Source: Pseudomonas nabeulensis
GTDB taxonomy: Bacteria > Pseudomonadota > Gammaproteobacteria > Pseudomonadales > Pseudomonadaceae
Direction: 5' to 3'
DNA length: 35,811 nucleotides
NCBI RefSeq assembly: GCF_004682045.1
Contig: NZ_QUZT01000067.1
Location: forward strand, 1-35,811
Part shown: in pieces, positions 16,829 to 25,399 of the stretch
Position numbering within the stretch: the stretch's first letter is position 1
Layout: the number at the start of each line of letters is the position of its first letter
Program-made: the position numbers and the translations under genes
The notes under the pieces: model-generated
The model's input: the letters and a program-made list of their open reading frames with translations, nothing else
Told to the model about the DNA's origin: nothing
Database searches by the model: none

Positions 16829-18252
16829 CGTCCAGCCCTCCCCAAGCGTCCGGCCGACCACAGGGTCAGGCTGGCCAGTATCAGCAACCACAGCAATAGA
16901 ATGCCTCCGGAGAGCGCCGCACCCCGCAGGCTGTCGGACACGGGGGCCGCTTCGTAGTGGAACGTCGGGAAGCGTTGCCAGTGGATATGGGAAATCCGAT
17001 TTTCCTTGTCCGGATCGCTGTCATCCACATAGTGCAGATGCTCGGCCTGCAACCGGTTCAAACCTTGCACCAGCCCATAGCGATACTGCTCGCCCTGTTC
17101 GAGAAAACGCCGAAAGCTCGTCAGATCGGTGCTGGATGCGGCCATCGACAGCCTACGCAACGCCAACGTAGGGCTGAGCAAACCAAAACCATCGACAATA
17201 CGGTTCTGCTGCGCCTGCAGCCCGAATGCCACGGCCGCATAGCGGTTGAACAACTCGCTGGACTGGCGCTCGCCTTCCTCACCGACCAACCCTTTGAAGT
17301 TGACCGGCAGATCCTCAATGCGCGTCACGCCATACTGACGCAGCACTCGATCGCGGAATTCGGCGAACTTGGGATCATCCGGGTTGTGTGCATCACCCAG
17401 CGCAAGGTACTCGCGCTCCACATTGATCTCGGTCTCGAAACGAGTCGGTAACGTGTCCACGTCGCTGGCAAAATCGGGTACCCAGCGCGGCAGTAGGATG
17501 ACCAGAACCGCCCAGACCGCCAGCAGACTCAGCAGTGCATCGCGCCCGCGCACGAACGACGAGGCCAGCACGACGATCATGACCCACAGCAGCAACCAGG
17601 CAGCGTAACCGGCTACCAGCAGCAGAACGAGAGGCCAGGCTGCCTGCCCGCTGATCACCAGCCATACCAGCGCCACGGTCGCAGGTAGCAGTGTCAGCGC
17701 GGCGAAGCCCGACAACGCCAGCAACTTGCCGACCACCAACTGCCGGCTGCGCACGCCCTGGGCCAACAGAATGCGTAACGTCCCGTACTCTCGCTCACGC
17801 GCTACAGCAGCATGACCGACAAAGATCAACAGCAGCGGCGCTAGCACCTGTAGCACGAACGCTGGCGTCAGTTGCCCGAACCGCAGCAGCATCGAGGACT
17901 GGCGCACATCGCCGAAGTTGGCACTGTTCTGTCGATGCGCTTCCAGAAACAGAGTATTGCCCGTGAACGCATCAATCCCTGGGTCGAAGGCCGCCAACGG
18001 GTTGAGCGGCCGAAAGAGGAAATGCCCATAGTGAGCGACTCGATGCGGATGCCGGTCGGGCTGTGCTTCGAATGCTTGGTTGGCCTCGGTCTGATAGCGA
18101 GCGCGCTCAGCATTGGCATGGTACTGATGTTCGTAAGCGGTCAACGCCGCCACCAGCGTCAGAACGGTTAGCAGCAGCAAACCAATCACCGCGACCTGGT
18201 TGCGCCGCATGGATCGCCATTCTTCGCGGGCGATACGCAATATCACGCTCAT
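16825..18252 (-). CDS. ABC-2 transporter permease (DUF3526 type), proximal subunit
   Basis: A 475-residue inner-membrane permease with the same architecture as the distal subunit: TM near 20-38, a large periplasmic domain, a TM block (about 130-265) including AVAREREYGTLRILLAQGVR, and a last TM near 450. The start ATG overlaps the ATPase stop and the stop overlaps the next start, both as ATGA, so the three proteins are likely made in fixed ratio. With the ATPase it would move a substrate across the inner membrane. Next to a TonB receptor, a metal chelate or metallophore is the best guess, export or import not determined. Confidence 0.88.
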   Translation of the reverse strand: MSVILRIAREEWRSMRRNQVAVIGLLLLTVLTLVAALTAYEHQYHANAERARYQTEANQAFEAQPDRHPHRVAHYGHFLFRPLNPLAAFDPGIDAFTGNTLFLEAHRQNSANFGDVRQSSMLLRFGQLTPAFVLQVLAPLLLIFVGHAAVAREREYGTLRILLAQGVRSRQLVVGKLLALSGFAALTLLPATVALVWLVISGQAAWPLVLLLVAGYAAWLLLWVMIVVLASSFVRGRDALLSLLAVWAVLVILLPRWVPDFASDVDTLPTRFETEINVEREYLALGDAHNPDDPKFAEFRDRVLRQYGVTRIEDLPVNFKGLVGEEGERQSSELFNRYAAVAFGLQAQQNRIVDGFGLLSPTLALRRLSMAASSTDLTSFRRFLEQGEQYRYGLVQGLNRLQAEHLHYVDDSDPDKENRISHIHWQRFPTFHYEAAPVSDSLRGAALSGGILLLWLLILASLTLWSAGRLGRAGR

Positions 18253-19001
18253 GCGGCAGCCTTGGCCGCGTAGCGGCGATGCAGGGCACGCACATCGAAA
18301 CGTTCGTCTCCCGAGGCGATGACCTCCTCGATCAAACGCCCTCCATCAAGGAATCCAATGCGGTCGGCGACATCTGCCGCACTGAGCAAGTCATGCGTCA
18401 CCATCAGAACCGCCACACCACGCTCGCGCAGCAATCCCAACAACCGGTTGAAATCGGCTGTAGCCTGCGGATCCAGTCCCGAGGTCGGCTCGTCCAACAG
18501 CAGCGCCGGCACCTTGCGCATCAGCGCCAGGGCAATGGCGACCTTCTGCCGCATACCCTTGGAAAAACCCGAAACCCTGCGATCAAACGCCGGAGCATCC
18601 AGTCCAGCGGCCGTCAAGGCCTGACCGATGGCCTCAGGGCTTTCATGTTGCCCCGCCAGATCCAGCAAATAGGCGACATTTTCTCGCGGCGTCAGGTGCT
18701 CGTAGAGCGCCACATTTTCAGGAATATAGGCCAGATGCCCACGTGCCTCAGAGGTGTTGGTCGCGGGATCGGAGCCCGCCACACGCACTTGACCGGAAGC
18801 CGGCGTTACAAAGCCTAGGAACACGCTCAGCGTGGTGGTTTTACCCGCGCCATTGGCCCCCAGCAGCGCATAGATTTCCCCGGCTCGTACAGTCAAATCC
18901 AGTCCGTTTAGGATGGTTCTCCCGTCGTATCCTGCTAATACCGCGCTGGCTTCAAGAATGTTGCCGGCTTCACCGGTTGAATGCGTTGCGTCGCTGCCCA
19001 T
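18249..19001 (-). CDS. ABC transporter ATP-binding protein
   Basis: A 250-residue ATPase with all canonical motifs: Walker A GANGAGKT (48-55), signature SGFSKGMRQK, Walker B ALLLDEPTSGLD and the H-loop His in MVTHD. The CcmA/NosF-like type fits the ABC-2 permeases that follow. The start at 19001 is preferred; the frame stays open to 19151 but that extension runs through the repeats and the Fur/Zur-type palindrome of the promoter. It is divergent from the TonB receptor, 252 bp away. Confidence 0.92.
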   Translation of the reverse strand: MGSDATHSTGEAGNILEASAVLAGYDGRTILNGLDLTVRAGEIYALLGANGAGKTTTLSVFLGFVTPASGQVRVAGSDPATNTSEARGHLAYIPENVALYEHLTPRENVAYLLDLAGQHESPEAIGQALTAAGLDAPAFDRRVSGFSKGMRQKVAIALALMRKVPALLLDEPTSGLDPQATADFNRLLGLLRERGVAVLMVTHDLLSAADVADRIGFLDGGRLIEEVIASGDERFDVRALHRRYAAKAAA

Positions 19002-19023
19002 GTTCTCTTGTGTCCTGTTTGGC

Positions 19024-19065
19024 CATGCACCATTTCGATACGAAGAGCATGCACCGTTTCGATGC
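19024..19065. repeat. Two 18-bp direct repeats in the ATPase leader
   Basis: CATGCACC-A-TTTCGATAC at 19024-19041 recurs as CATGCACC-G-TTTCGATGC at 19048-19065, 16 of 18 bases identical, with a 24-bp period. They lie between the ATPase start and the palindrome at 19090. A period near two DNA turns puts both on the same helix face, so they could be a second regulator's sites or a small tandem duplication. Confidence 0.6.
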
Positions 19066-19089
19066 AGATATATTGCGCCGCCCAAATGC

Positions 19090-19103
19090 AATGATATATC
19101 ATT
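19090..19103. promoter_or_regulatory. Fur/Zur-type palindrome between ABC operon and TonB receptor
   Basis: AATGATATATCATT is a perfect 14-bp palindrome in an AT-rich patch. It resembles the AATGAT/ATCATT core of the Fur box, with a 2-bp instead of a 1-bp centre, so Fur or the related Zur could bind. It is placed to control both the ATPase operon (89 bp to start) and the receptor (150 bp to start). The regulator identity is inferred. Confidence 0.5.
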
Positions 19104-19253
19104 ACCATTCCGACAGAACAAGCAGTGCCTCTCGCACAGCCTGATCAGCACGGCTAGGGGTTATATGCACCAGGATGGGGCGCCCCTCCTCCCCATTCTG
19201 CACTCAATCCTTCGGCCGTTTACTCCTCATCGAGAACGAAAGAAGGTAGTCCT

Positions 19254-21419
19254 ATGCGTGTCTGCGCAACAGCTCCGGTGCATTTGAAAGGAAGTGTTCT
19301 GGCCAGCCTGATCACGGCTGCTTTTGGCGTCTCCCCCGCTCTGGCCGAAGAAGATCGTAGGTCAGGGGTAATGGAACTGGACACTGTCACCGTCACCGCA
19401 CCGCCTCTGAACAAGGCCTTCGAGGTCAACGCTGGGGCATTCGGCGCCAAAGACACGATGGAAGTGCCGCTGGCGATCCAGAGCTACGATGCCAAGCTCA
19501 TCAGCGAAACTTCCCCACGCACCGTGCGCGACGTACTGGCGCTTGATCCGTCGGTACTCAACTCTTCCTATGGCGGCGGCTTCGACAACTTCCGCCTGCG
19601 CGGTTTCGCGATGGACAACTTCAACACCATCCGCCGCGACGGTTTGGCACTGGCGCCGCATTATGACGTCCCCTTGGAACTGGTCGAGCGCGTTGATGTG
19701 CTCAAGGGGCCATCCGGCTTTCTGTACGGATTCAACTCGCCGGGCGGCACCATCAACTACATCCCGAAACGTCCGACTTTAACGCCGTTCACCACCCTGA
19801 GCCTGCAAGGCACCTCCTTGCTGGGGCGCTATGTGGCGGTGGACACCAGCAACGCTTTGGCCGATGGCGCGATTGGCTATCGCTTGAATGCGGGCTACGA
19901 AAAGATTGGCGACTTCAATCACTTCGGCGATTTGGAACGCAAGTTTATCGGTCTGGCTACCGACCTCCGCTTCAATGACCGAGCTCTCCTGCAATTAAAC
20001 GCTGATTGGACCTCGAAGAGTGCCATGTCTGATCCGCTCCTGCGTGCTGATCAGAGCGGGCGCGCCAATCAGTTGGATCCATCCAGCTATGTATTGCCCC
20101 CCAAGTTCGACCGGCGCGACGCGCTCTCGCCCTCCTGGTATCGGCACAAAACCGAGGCCTACAACCTGGAGGCCAAGTTTGACTACATCTTGAATGATGA
20201 CTGGACGTCGGTGACTCAGGGCAACTACTCACGGGTGGAACGCCACGGCGGTTATGTCGACCTGTTCGACATCCAGCCCAACGGCGACATCGGTTACGCC
20301 GATTTGTACCAGTCCCGTGGCGAAGTGTTTAGCACTTGGTCGCTGCAGTCCTACCTGTCAGGAAAAGTCACGACGGGCAATCTCTTCCACGACCTGTTCG
20401 TCGGGGCCTCGTATCGCCAGTTTCGCGACAAAAGTCCCTATTGGGATTTCGTAGAAAGCGCTGGGGGAATCAGTGTTGGTGATATTTCGGTCGGCAACAT
20501 CCGCAATCCGGTACAGCCACCACATTGGGATTTCGGACCAGAACAGGATATCGACTTCAAGTCAACGATCACAGAAAGCTCGGTCTTCACCAGCGACCTG
20601 ATCACCTTGAACGACCAGTTCCAGGTGCTGCTGGGCGGACGCTACATTTGGTACAAGGCACGCAACCTGTCAGCTGACGCGCTGCCTCAGGACAAGAACG
20701 CATTCGTGCCAACTGGCGCGCTGATCTATCGCCCGACTGAAAGCGTGATGACCTATTTGAGTTATTCGCGAGGTTTCGAGAAGGGCGATTACGCGCCGTA
20801 TAACGCCAACAATGCGAATCAGCCAACCGATGCTATCGAGTCCGAACAGTACGAGATCGGTCTGAAAGCCGATATCAGTGAGCGCTTCAATCTTGGGGTG
20901 GCGCTGTTCGACATCAAGCGTGATGCGAGCTACCTGAACACCAACAACGATTACGTCAGTAATGGCCGTTTCCATCACCGAGGCATAGAGCTCAATGCGA
21001 CCGGTCGTGTTACGGATGGCCTGACAGTGTTGGGTAACGTCGCCTATCTGGATACCGAACTGCAGGACGTAACCGACGTCACCACAAGCGGTAAACGTAG
21101 CGAAGGCGTACCCCGCTGGAAGGGTGCCCTGGGTGCGCGCTATGCCTTCGCAGGCGTGCCTGGCCTGTCGCTGGACAGCACCCTGAGCTACGTCGGCAGC
21201 CGCCCTGTGGATGCGCAGAACAGTGGCTTCATCCCCAGCTACACGCTTTGGGATGCAGGCATCAGCTACGAGACCAAGCTCGGCAGCACGCCGACGACGT
21301 TCCGCCTGCAGGCCAAGAACCTGACCGACAAGTACTACTACTCAGGGGTGTACTACAGCGGTGGTCTGGAGGTCGGCCGCGGCCGTGAAGTCTTCCTCTC
21401 GGCGAAGCTTAGCTTCTAA
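19254..21419 (+). CDS. TonB-dependent siderophore-type outer-membrane receptor
   Basis: A 721-residue outer-membrane receptor. The signal peptide ends near SPALA (about residue 32). A TonB box-like MELDTVTVTA follows at about 39-48. The plug domain (about 60-170) has VRDVLALDPSV, FRLRGFAMDNFNTIRRDGLA and ERVDVLKGPSGFLYG, then GGTINYIPKRP. The 22-strand barrel closes with the typical aromatic C-terminus (FLSAKLSF). AAGGTAG lies upstream of the ATG. It heads an operon with the PLP decarboxylase (13-bp gap) and OCD-like gene, which points to uptake of a metal-metallophore complex made by those enzymes or by other bacteria. Confidence 0.93.
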   Translation: MRVCATAPVHLKGSVLASLITAAFGVSPALAEEDRRSGVMELDTVTVTAPPLNKAFEVNAGAFGAKDTMEVPLAIQSYDAKLISETSPRTVRDVLALDPSVLNSSYGGGFDNFRLRGFAMDNFNTIRRDGLALAPHYDVPLELVERVDVLKGPSGFLYGFNSPGGTINYIPKRPTLTPFTTLSLQGTSLLGRYVAVDTSNALADGAIGYRLNAGYEKIGDFNHFGDLERKFIGLATDLRFNDRALLQLNADWTSKSAMSDPLLRADQSGRANQLDPSSYVLPPKFDRRDALSPSWYRHKTEAYNLEAKFDYILNDDWTSVTQGNYSRVERHGGYVDLFDIQPNGDIGYADLYQSRGEVFSTWSLQSYLSGKVTTGNLFHDLFVGASYRQFRDKSPYWDFVESAGGISVGDISVGNIRNPVQPPHWDFGPEQDIDFKSTITESSVFTSDLITLNDQFQVLLGGRYIWYKARNLSADALPQDKNAFVPTGALIYRPTESVMTYLSYSRGFEKGDYAPYNANNANQPTDAIESEQYEIGLKADISERFNLGVALFDIKRDASYLNTNNDYVSNGRFHHRGIELNATGRVTDGLTVLGNVAYLDTELQDVTDVTTSGKRSEGVPRWKGALGARYAFAGVPGLSLDSTLSYVGSRPVDAQNSGFIPSYTLWDAGISYETKLGSTPTTFRLQAKNLTDKYYYSGVYYSGGLEVGRGREVFLSAKLSF

Positions 21420-21432
21420 GCAGGGTCCAGCC

Positions 21433-22854
21433 ATGGACACATACGGAGACACGGTGACCATGGAAAGAAACGACGATCTCCCGTTGCAACAAGACCTGGG
21501 GCCGGCTTTCAAGCTGGCCCCCCATCAGCACCCACTGGTCGTCTCACTGCTTCAACGACATGCAAGTATGTTGGACGAGCTAAGTCGGGGGTTGGGCTCT
21601 CCCCTTCACATTGTCCTTCCCCAAGTTTTTACCGAGAACGTTCAGCGATTCCAGCGCGTCTTTGCCGAATACGGTTTGACCGGAAGCATCCTGTACGCAA
21701 AGAAAGCCAACAAGGCGGATACCTTTCCCAATGCCTGCGCCAAGCTGGGCATCGGCGTAGACGTTGCCAGCATCGGGGAATTTACCAAGGCACTGGCTGC
21801 AGGTGTCAGGGGAGAACGAATCGGGGTATCCGGCCCCGAAAAAACTGAAGGGTTGCTAAACCTAGCGTTGCAACACCGCAGCCTGATTGCCATCGACTCC
21901 GTAAGCGAACTGCAGCGGCTCGTCGCGTTGGCTACAAGTAGCGGCACGACCGCACGAGTTTTGTTGCGCTTTCGGCCTCCCAGCCAAGCGAGCAGCCGAT
22001 TCGGGCTGACGGCGACTGAATACAGAGCTGCCTTGGAATGCTGCACATCTCATAAGAGCGGCGTTCGCTTGGAGGGTTTCTCGTTTCACCTCAGCGGCTA
22101 TTCGACTGAAAAGCGCGCAGAACTCGCCGGCCAGTTGATAGAGCTGTGCCTACAGGCACAGGCGCTTGGATTCAAGTCATGTACCCAGATTGACCTTGGT
22201 GGTGGTCTCCCCGTTCAGTATGTCGATCCTGAGCAGTGGTGCCGGTTCCTGAAACAGGATGCCCCCGCGCAATACCACGCTGGAAAAACCTTCTCGGGTT
22301 TCTACCCGTACGGCACGATCAGACATGGTGCCGATGCTTTGCGCGACTTATTGGACTACCCCATCGAGGGTGGCACCAGCCTGGCGCAAAAAGCCCGGCG
22401 GCACGGTATCGACCTCCTCATCGAGCCAGGACGTGCTCTCCTGGATCAGGCAGGGCTGACTCTCTTTGAGGTTCTAGGCGTCAAGGATCGTCACGCCAGT
22501 GAAGGCTACGCCATCGTCACGGTACAAGGCAGCAGCCTCAGCCTGTCCGAGCAATGGTTCAACAGTGAGTACCTGCCCGACCCACAACTGCTGGGCCATA
22601 CCGAGAGTGATGCGCAGGTGTTCCTCGCCTGCGTTGGCGGCTCGACCTGCCTGGATAGCGACATGCTGACGTGGCGCAAGATCGGTTTTCCCGCCCCTAT
22701 CCAGCCAGGTGATCGGCTCGTTTACCTGAACACGGCCGGCTACCAGATGGACTCCAATGAATCCCCATTCCACGAGGCCAGCTTGTCATCCAAGGTAGTG
22801 GTCGAGCTGCATGACGAGGCATCGGCGCTGCATTGGCGCCTGGACGGATTGTGA
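21433..22854 (+). CDS. PLP-dependent decarboxylase, Y4yA/SbnH-like (fold type III)
   Basis: A 473-residue cytoplasmic enzyme of the alanine-racemase-fold decarboxylase group (LysA/SbnH relatives). The PLP Lys is probably Lys91 in ILYAKKANK. His219 (FSFHLSG), the glycine loop (DLGGGLP, 254-260), EPGR (331-334), the CLDSD block with Cys406, and Tyr437 (NTAGYQMDSN) complete the active site. SbnH decarboxylates a citryl-diaminopropionate intermediate in staphyloferrin B synthesis, and Y4yA proteins occur in rhizobial siderophore-like clusters. The N-terminus is about 60 residues longer than LysA. An alternative start at 21460 has GGAG upstream. It lies between the receptor and an OCD-like gene. 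Confidence 0.85.
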   Translation: MDTYGDTVTMERNDDLPLQQDLGPAFKLAPHQHPLVVSLLQRHASMLDELSRGLGSPLHIVLPQVFTENVQRFQRVFAEYGLTGSILYAKKANKADTFPNACAKLGIGVDVASIGEFTKALAAGVRGERIGVSGPEKTEGLLNLALQHRSLIAIDSVSELQRLVALATSSGTTARVLLRFRPPSQASSRFGLTATEYRAALECCTSHKSGVRLEGFSFHLSGYSTEKRAELAGQLIELCLQAQALGFKSCTQIDLGGGLPVQYVDPEQWCRFLKQDAPAQYHAGKTFSGFYPYGTIRHGADALRDLLDYPIEGGTSLAQKARRHGIDLLIEPGRALLDQAGLTLFEVLGVKDRHASEGYAIVTVQGSSLSLSEQWFNSEYLPDPQLLGHTESDAQVFLACVGGSTCLDSDMLTWRKIGFPAPIQPGDRLVYLNTAGYQMDSNESPFHEASLSSKVVVELHDEASALHWRLDGL

Positions 22855-22887
22855 ACATCCCTTGATGACAGAACCGGAGGTATGGAC

Positions 22888-23823
22888 ATGGGGCAATCCC
22901 AACAGCGATACGGACAACCCGGAGAACTCTGGGTGCTTTCCCAACCGGAGCTCGAAGACCTGGGTGTGAGCTATACGCGGGTGCTTGAGGTGGTCGAAAG
23001 TGCCTTCGTGGCGCTACGCAACGGAGACTCGAAGAACCCACTCAAGACCATCGTCCAGCCCGGTGACCAGCGTTCTATTGGCTACTCGATGGTCGGACGC
23101 GACGGAGCCAGCGACACAATGGGGTTCAAGGTCGTCTATGAATTCGATCCGCAGCGCAGCCGCGATGCCTACCGCTTCCACTCCTTCATCTTTCTCTGCG
23201 ACGACGCCACCGGCGAGCCCATCGCGCTGATGGACGTGGTCAAGCTGGGGCCGCTGCGCACTTCAGCCACCTCAGCGCTGATGGCCCGTGCAGCCCGTCC
23301 AGACGCCCGCACCGCACTGGTTGTCGGCACTGGCGTGCAAGGCCAGATCGCCTTACCGATGCTGGTGGCGGCGCTGCCAGGACTGGAACGCCTGATGGTT
23401 TACGGCCAGTACCAAGACGGGCTGCAGGCAGTGCAGGCCGAGGTCAAGCGCTTGTATCCCGAGCGTGACGTCCAGGTCGTGACCGATCTGGAGCAGGCCG
23501 CTGGCGAGGCAGATAACATCGGCACCTTCACCGCAGAGAAAGACGGCTTCACCGGCCAGCTCCGTACCCTGACCCTCAACGTCAAGGTCAAGCTGGTTCT
23601 CAACGACAAGGGCGACAACGAGAAGGCCCCCGACTTCCGCGTGCAGGCGGCAGGCCACGACATCGGCGCGGCGTGGAAGAAGACCAGCGAGGCCGGGCGG
23701 GCCTACACCTCCGTGACCCTCGACGATCCTTCGTTCCCGGCGACGGTCTATGCCCGCCTGATCGAAGGCGAGGACGGCACGCACGACCTGATCTGGTCGC
23801 GCAGCAAGCCGCAGGCGGCCTGA
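22888..23823 (+). CDS. Chimera: truncated ornithine-cyclodeaminase/SbnB-like enzyme fused to ICE protein DUF736
   Basis: A single open frame of 311 codons made of two unrelated parts. Residues 1-209 are the N-terminal two-thirds of an OCD/mu-crystallin enzyme (FKVVYEFDPQRSRDAYRFHS, LMDVVKLGPLRTSATSALMA, Rossmann motif VVGTGVQGQ). From residue 210 the protein is DUF736 (NIGTFTAEKDGFTGQLRTL, FRVQAAGHDIGAAWKKTSEA), ending DLIWSRSKPQAA; the normal start MANIGTF has become EADNIGTF. The joint lies at about 23512-23516. The OCD part lacks the end of its Rossmann domain, so dehydrogenase or cyclodeaminase activity is unlikely, while DUF736 is nearly whole. The start at 22888 has GGAGG 7 nt upstream; the ATG at 22882 has only 1 nt. 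Confidence 0.88.
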   Translation: MGQSQQRYGQPGELWVLSQPELEDLGVSYTRVLEVVESAFVALRNGDSKNPLKTIVQPGDQRSIGYSMVGRDGASDTMGFKVVYEFDPQRSRDAYRFHSFIFLCDDATGEPIALMDVVKLGPLRTSATSALMARAARPDARTALVVGTGVQGQIALPMLVAALPGLERLMVYGQYQDGLQAVQAEVKRLYPERDVQVVTDLEQAAGEADNIGTFTAEKDGFTGQLRTLTLNVKVKLVLNDKGDNEKAPDFRVQAAGHDIGAAWKKTSEAGRAYTSVTLDDPSFPATVYARLIEGEDGTHDLIWSRSKPQAA

Positions 23824-23834
23824 CGGCCGCCCAC

Positions 23835-23862
23835 CGCGCCTCGCCCGTTGCGGCGGGGCGCG
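23835..23862 (+). terminator. Strong hairpin after the OCD-DUF736 gene
   Basis: CGCGCCTCGCC and GGCGGGGCGCG form an 11-bp stem (one U-G pair) with a 6-nt loop, starting 12 nt past the stop. There is no U tract, so it could be a Rho-dependent or attenuating structure more than a classic terminator. Confidence 0.5.
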
Positions 23863-24113
23863 ATGCTGCTGATTGCAGCGCCGCACGCACATGGTTTCGG
23901 CGGTTGTCTCATGCCCTGCATGTCCAGGGACGGCATCGCATCGGTGATGGTCGAATGGCTCGAAGCCCGTCGCAGCAAGCGCAAGATGGCGTGTCGGCGC
24001 GGGAAGCGCCGCCGGGCTTTCGGGCTGCGCCCCGTGCCGGCAAGCCGTCACGGCCATGCGGCTTCAATCCCTCACGCCTTCGCGCCTGGCGGCGCTGCGC
24101 GCTCCGCTTGCGG
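23863..24113. other. GC-rich non-coding stretch
   Basis: About 250 bp without a supported gene. Short frames on both strands have arginine- and proline-rich translations typical of antisense or non-coding GC-rich DNA. Several small GC-rich inverted repeats occur. Confidence 0.4.
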
Positions 24114-24404
24114 CTATGTCTCAGACGCCGCGATCTGATTTTCCGTCTCGGCCATCAGCACCGCCGTACTGCAATCGAGTGCGCGGGCGATCTTGAAGAT
24201 GATCGCCAGCGTGGGCATGTGTTCGCCACGCTCGACCTTGCCCATGTGCGAACGCTCGATGCCGGCCAGGTGCGCCAGAGATTCTTGCGCAATCCCTCGC
24301 TCCATCCGTAGCGCGCGCACCGCCGCGCCAAAGGCTTGCGCCAGGTCGGCATCGAAGGTGGTAACGCCGGCCGGTCGGCCTGGCTGAACGGATCGCTTCT
24401 GCAT
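24114..24404 (-). CDS. Small XRE-family DNA-binding regulator (ICE)
   Basis: A 96-residue protein that is almost entirely an HTH_XRE domain: FGAAVRALRMERGIAQESLA then HLAGIERSHMGKVERGEHMP and TLAIIFKIARALDCS. It starts at ATG 24404. It is the only minus-strand gene of the ICE core and is divergent from DUF2958, the position of the regulator in Tn4371-like elements. It may repress the element's replication or transfer genes. Confidence 0.85.
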   Translation of the reverse strand: MQKRSVQPGRPAGVTTFDADLAQAFGAAVRALRMERGIAQESLAHLAGIERSHMGKVERGEHMPTLAIIFKIARALDCSTAVLMAETENQIAASET

Positions 24405-24700
24405 AGATAGAAGCGTCGAATCGAAGGAAAATTAAAACCACGTTATCTTTAACTCATTGACGAAAAAACTCTGTTCCGTGCCTTTACGGAAATCCGTATC
24501 TACGAATACCAACAGAACCGGGGAATCGCATCCGTGTCTTTCCGGCCTCATACAATTCCGCTTCTACGCTTGCGTTCTTCCAAGGATGCGATGGCTTGCG
24601 CATTCGTGTTTGCGCACGAAAGCACGGAGACGGTTTGGCGGTTCCGTGCTTCGACGCACAAGCGCATCCGCGCATCCTCGGGTTCGTGGAGGTTCCGGCC
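24405..24700. promoter_or_regulatory. Regulatory spacer between XRE and DUF2958
   Basis: About 296 bp without a gene. The left third (24420-24480) is AT-rich within a GC-rich element and probably carries the divergent promoters. I see no perfect long palindrome that I would name as operator. A GGAGG ribosome-binding site sits just before DUF2958. Confidence 0.4.
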
Positions 24701-25051
24701 ATGACCTTGCCACTTGTCACCGCTGACGAACGCGCGCGGCTGCTCGCCCACGGAACGGCGCTCGCCGCTGGCCAGCACCTCGACCCGCTGCCCGTGGTGC
24801 GGCCGTTCACCCCCGACGCGCATGTGACCTGGCTGCTGGTGTCGCTCGATCCTGCGGATGGCGACACGGCCTACGGGCTGATCGACCTCGGTATCAGGAT
24901 GCCCTCGCTGGGCACGGTCAAGCTCTCCGACCTAGCCGGCATCGTCGGCCCGCGCAAGCTGCCGGTGCGGCGGGATCGGTATTTCCAGGCGCTGCACCCG
25001 CTGTCGGAGTACGTCCGGCTGGCGCAGGAGAACGGCGTGATCACGGACTGA
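24701..25051 (+). CDS. DUF2958 domain protein (ICE)
   Basis: A 116-residue cytoplasmic protein matching DUF2958: VRPFTPDAHVTWLLVSLDPA followed by AYGLIDLGIRMPSLGTVKLS and RDRYFQALHPLSEYVRLA. The function is unknown; the family accompanies conjugative elements. The start at 24701 has GGAGG 9 nt upstream; the longer open frame upstream has no ribosome-binding site and no domain. Confidence 0.85.
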   Translation: MTLPLVTADERARLLAHGTALAAGQHLDPLPVVRPFTPDAHVTWLLVSLDPADGDTAYGLIDLGIRMPSLGTVKLSDLAGIVGPRKLPVRRDRYFQALHPLSEYVRLAQENGVITD

Positions 25052-25399
25052 TGAAGGCCAGCGCAGCCCGGCCAGCCGGGACGCATTGTGACTATTTCGG
25101 ATCTTACCCAAGACCTGTACGGTCTCAATCGGGATTGATGCACCGAAGCGGTGCCAGCCTGATGCAAACAGTCATGATCTTTGGCGCGGCCTGCGGCACG
25201 GTATCCGATGCCGCGCACCATTTTCGAGTTGCGCAGCCGTCGCATTCAGACGATTGCCGCAACACGCCGGAGCCAAATGGTCTTGACACCAGCAGTTAGT
25301 TACAGCGTACCCCGATTCGATGACGATATGACGGCGATTCGATAGCTCCCGCACGGCGGAATCCGTGGCGACGCACCCCAAGCACAGGGAGGTCTCGCC
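25052..25399. other. Spacer with a possible 45-codon ORF
   Basis: There is no firm gene in about 348 bp. A plus-strand frame of 45 codons (25208-25345) begins MPRTIFELRSRRIQTIAATR and ends at TAG; I do not recognise it. GGGAGG lies at the right end before the DUF2285 gene. The low GC of the middle part contrasts with the flanks and may mark a deletion or insertion scar. Confidence 0.35.
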
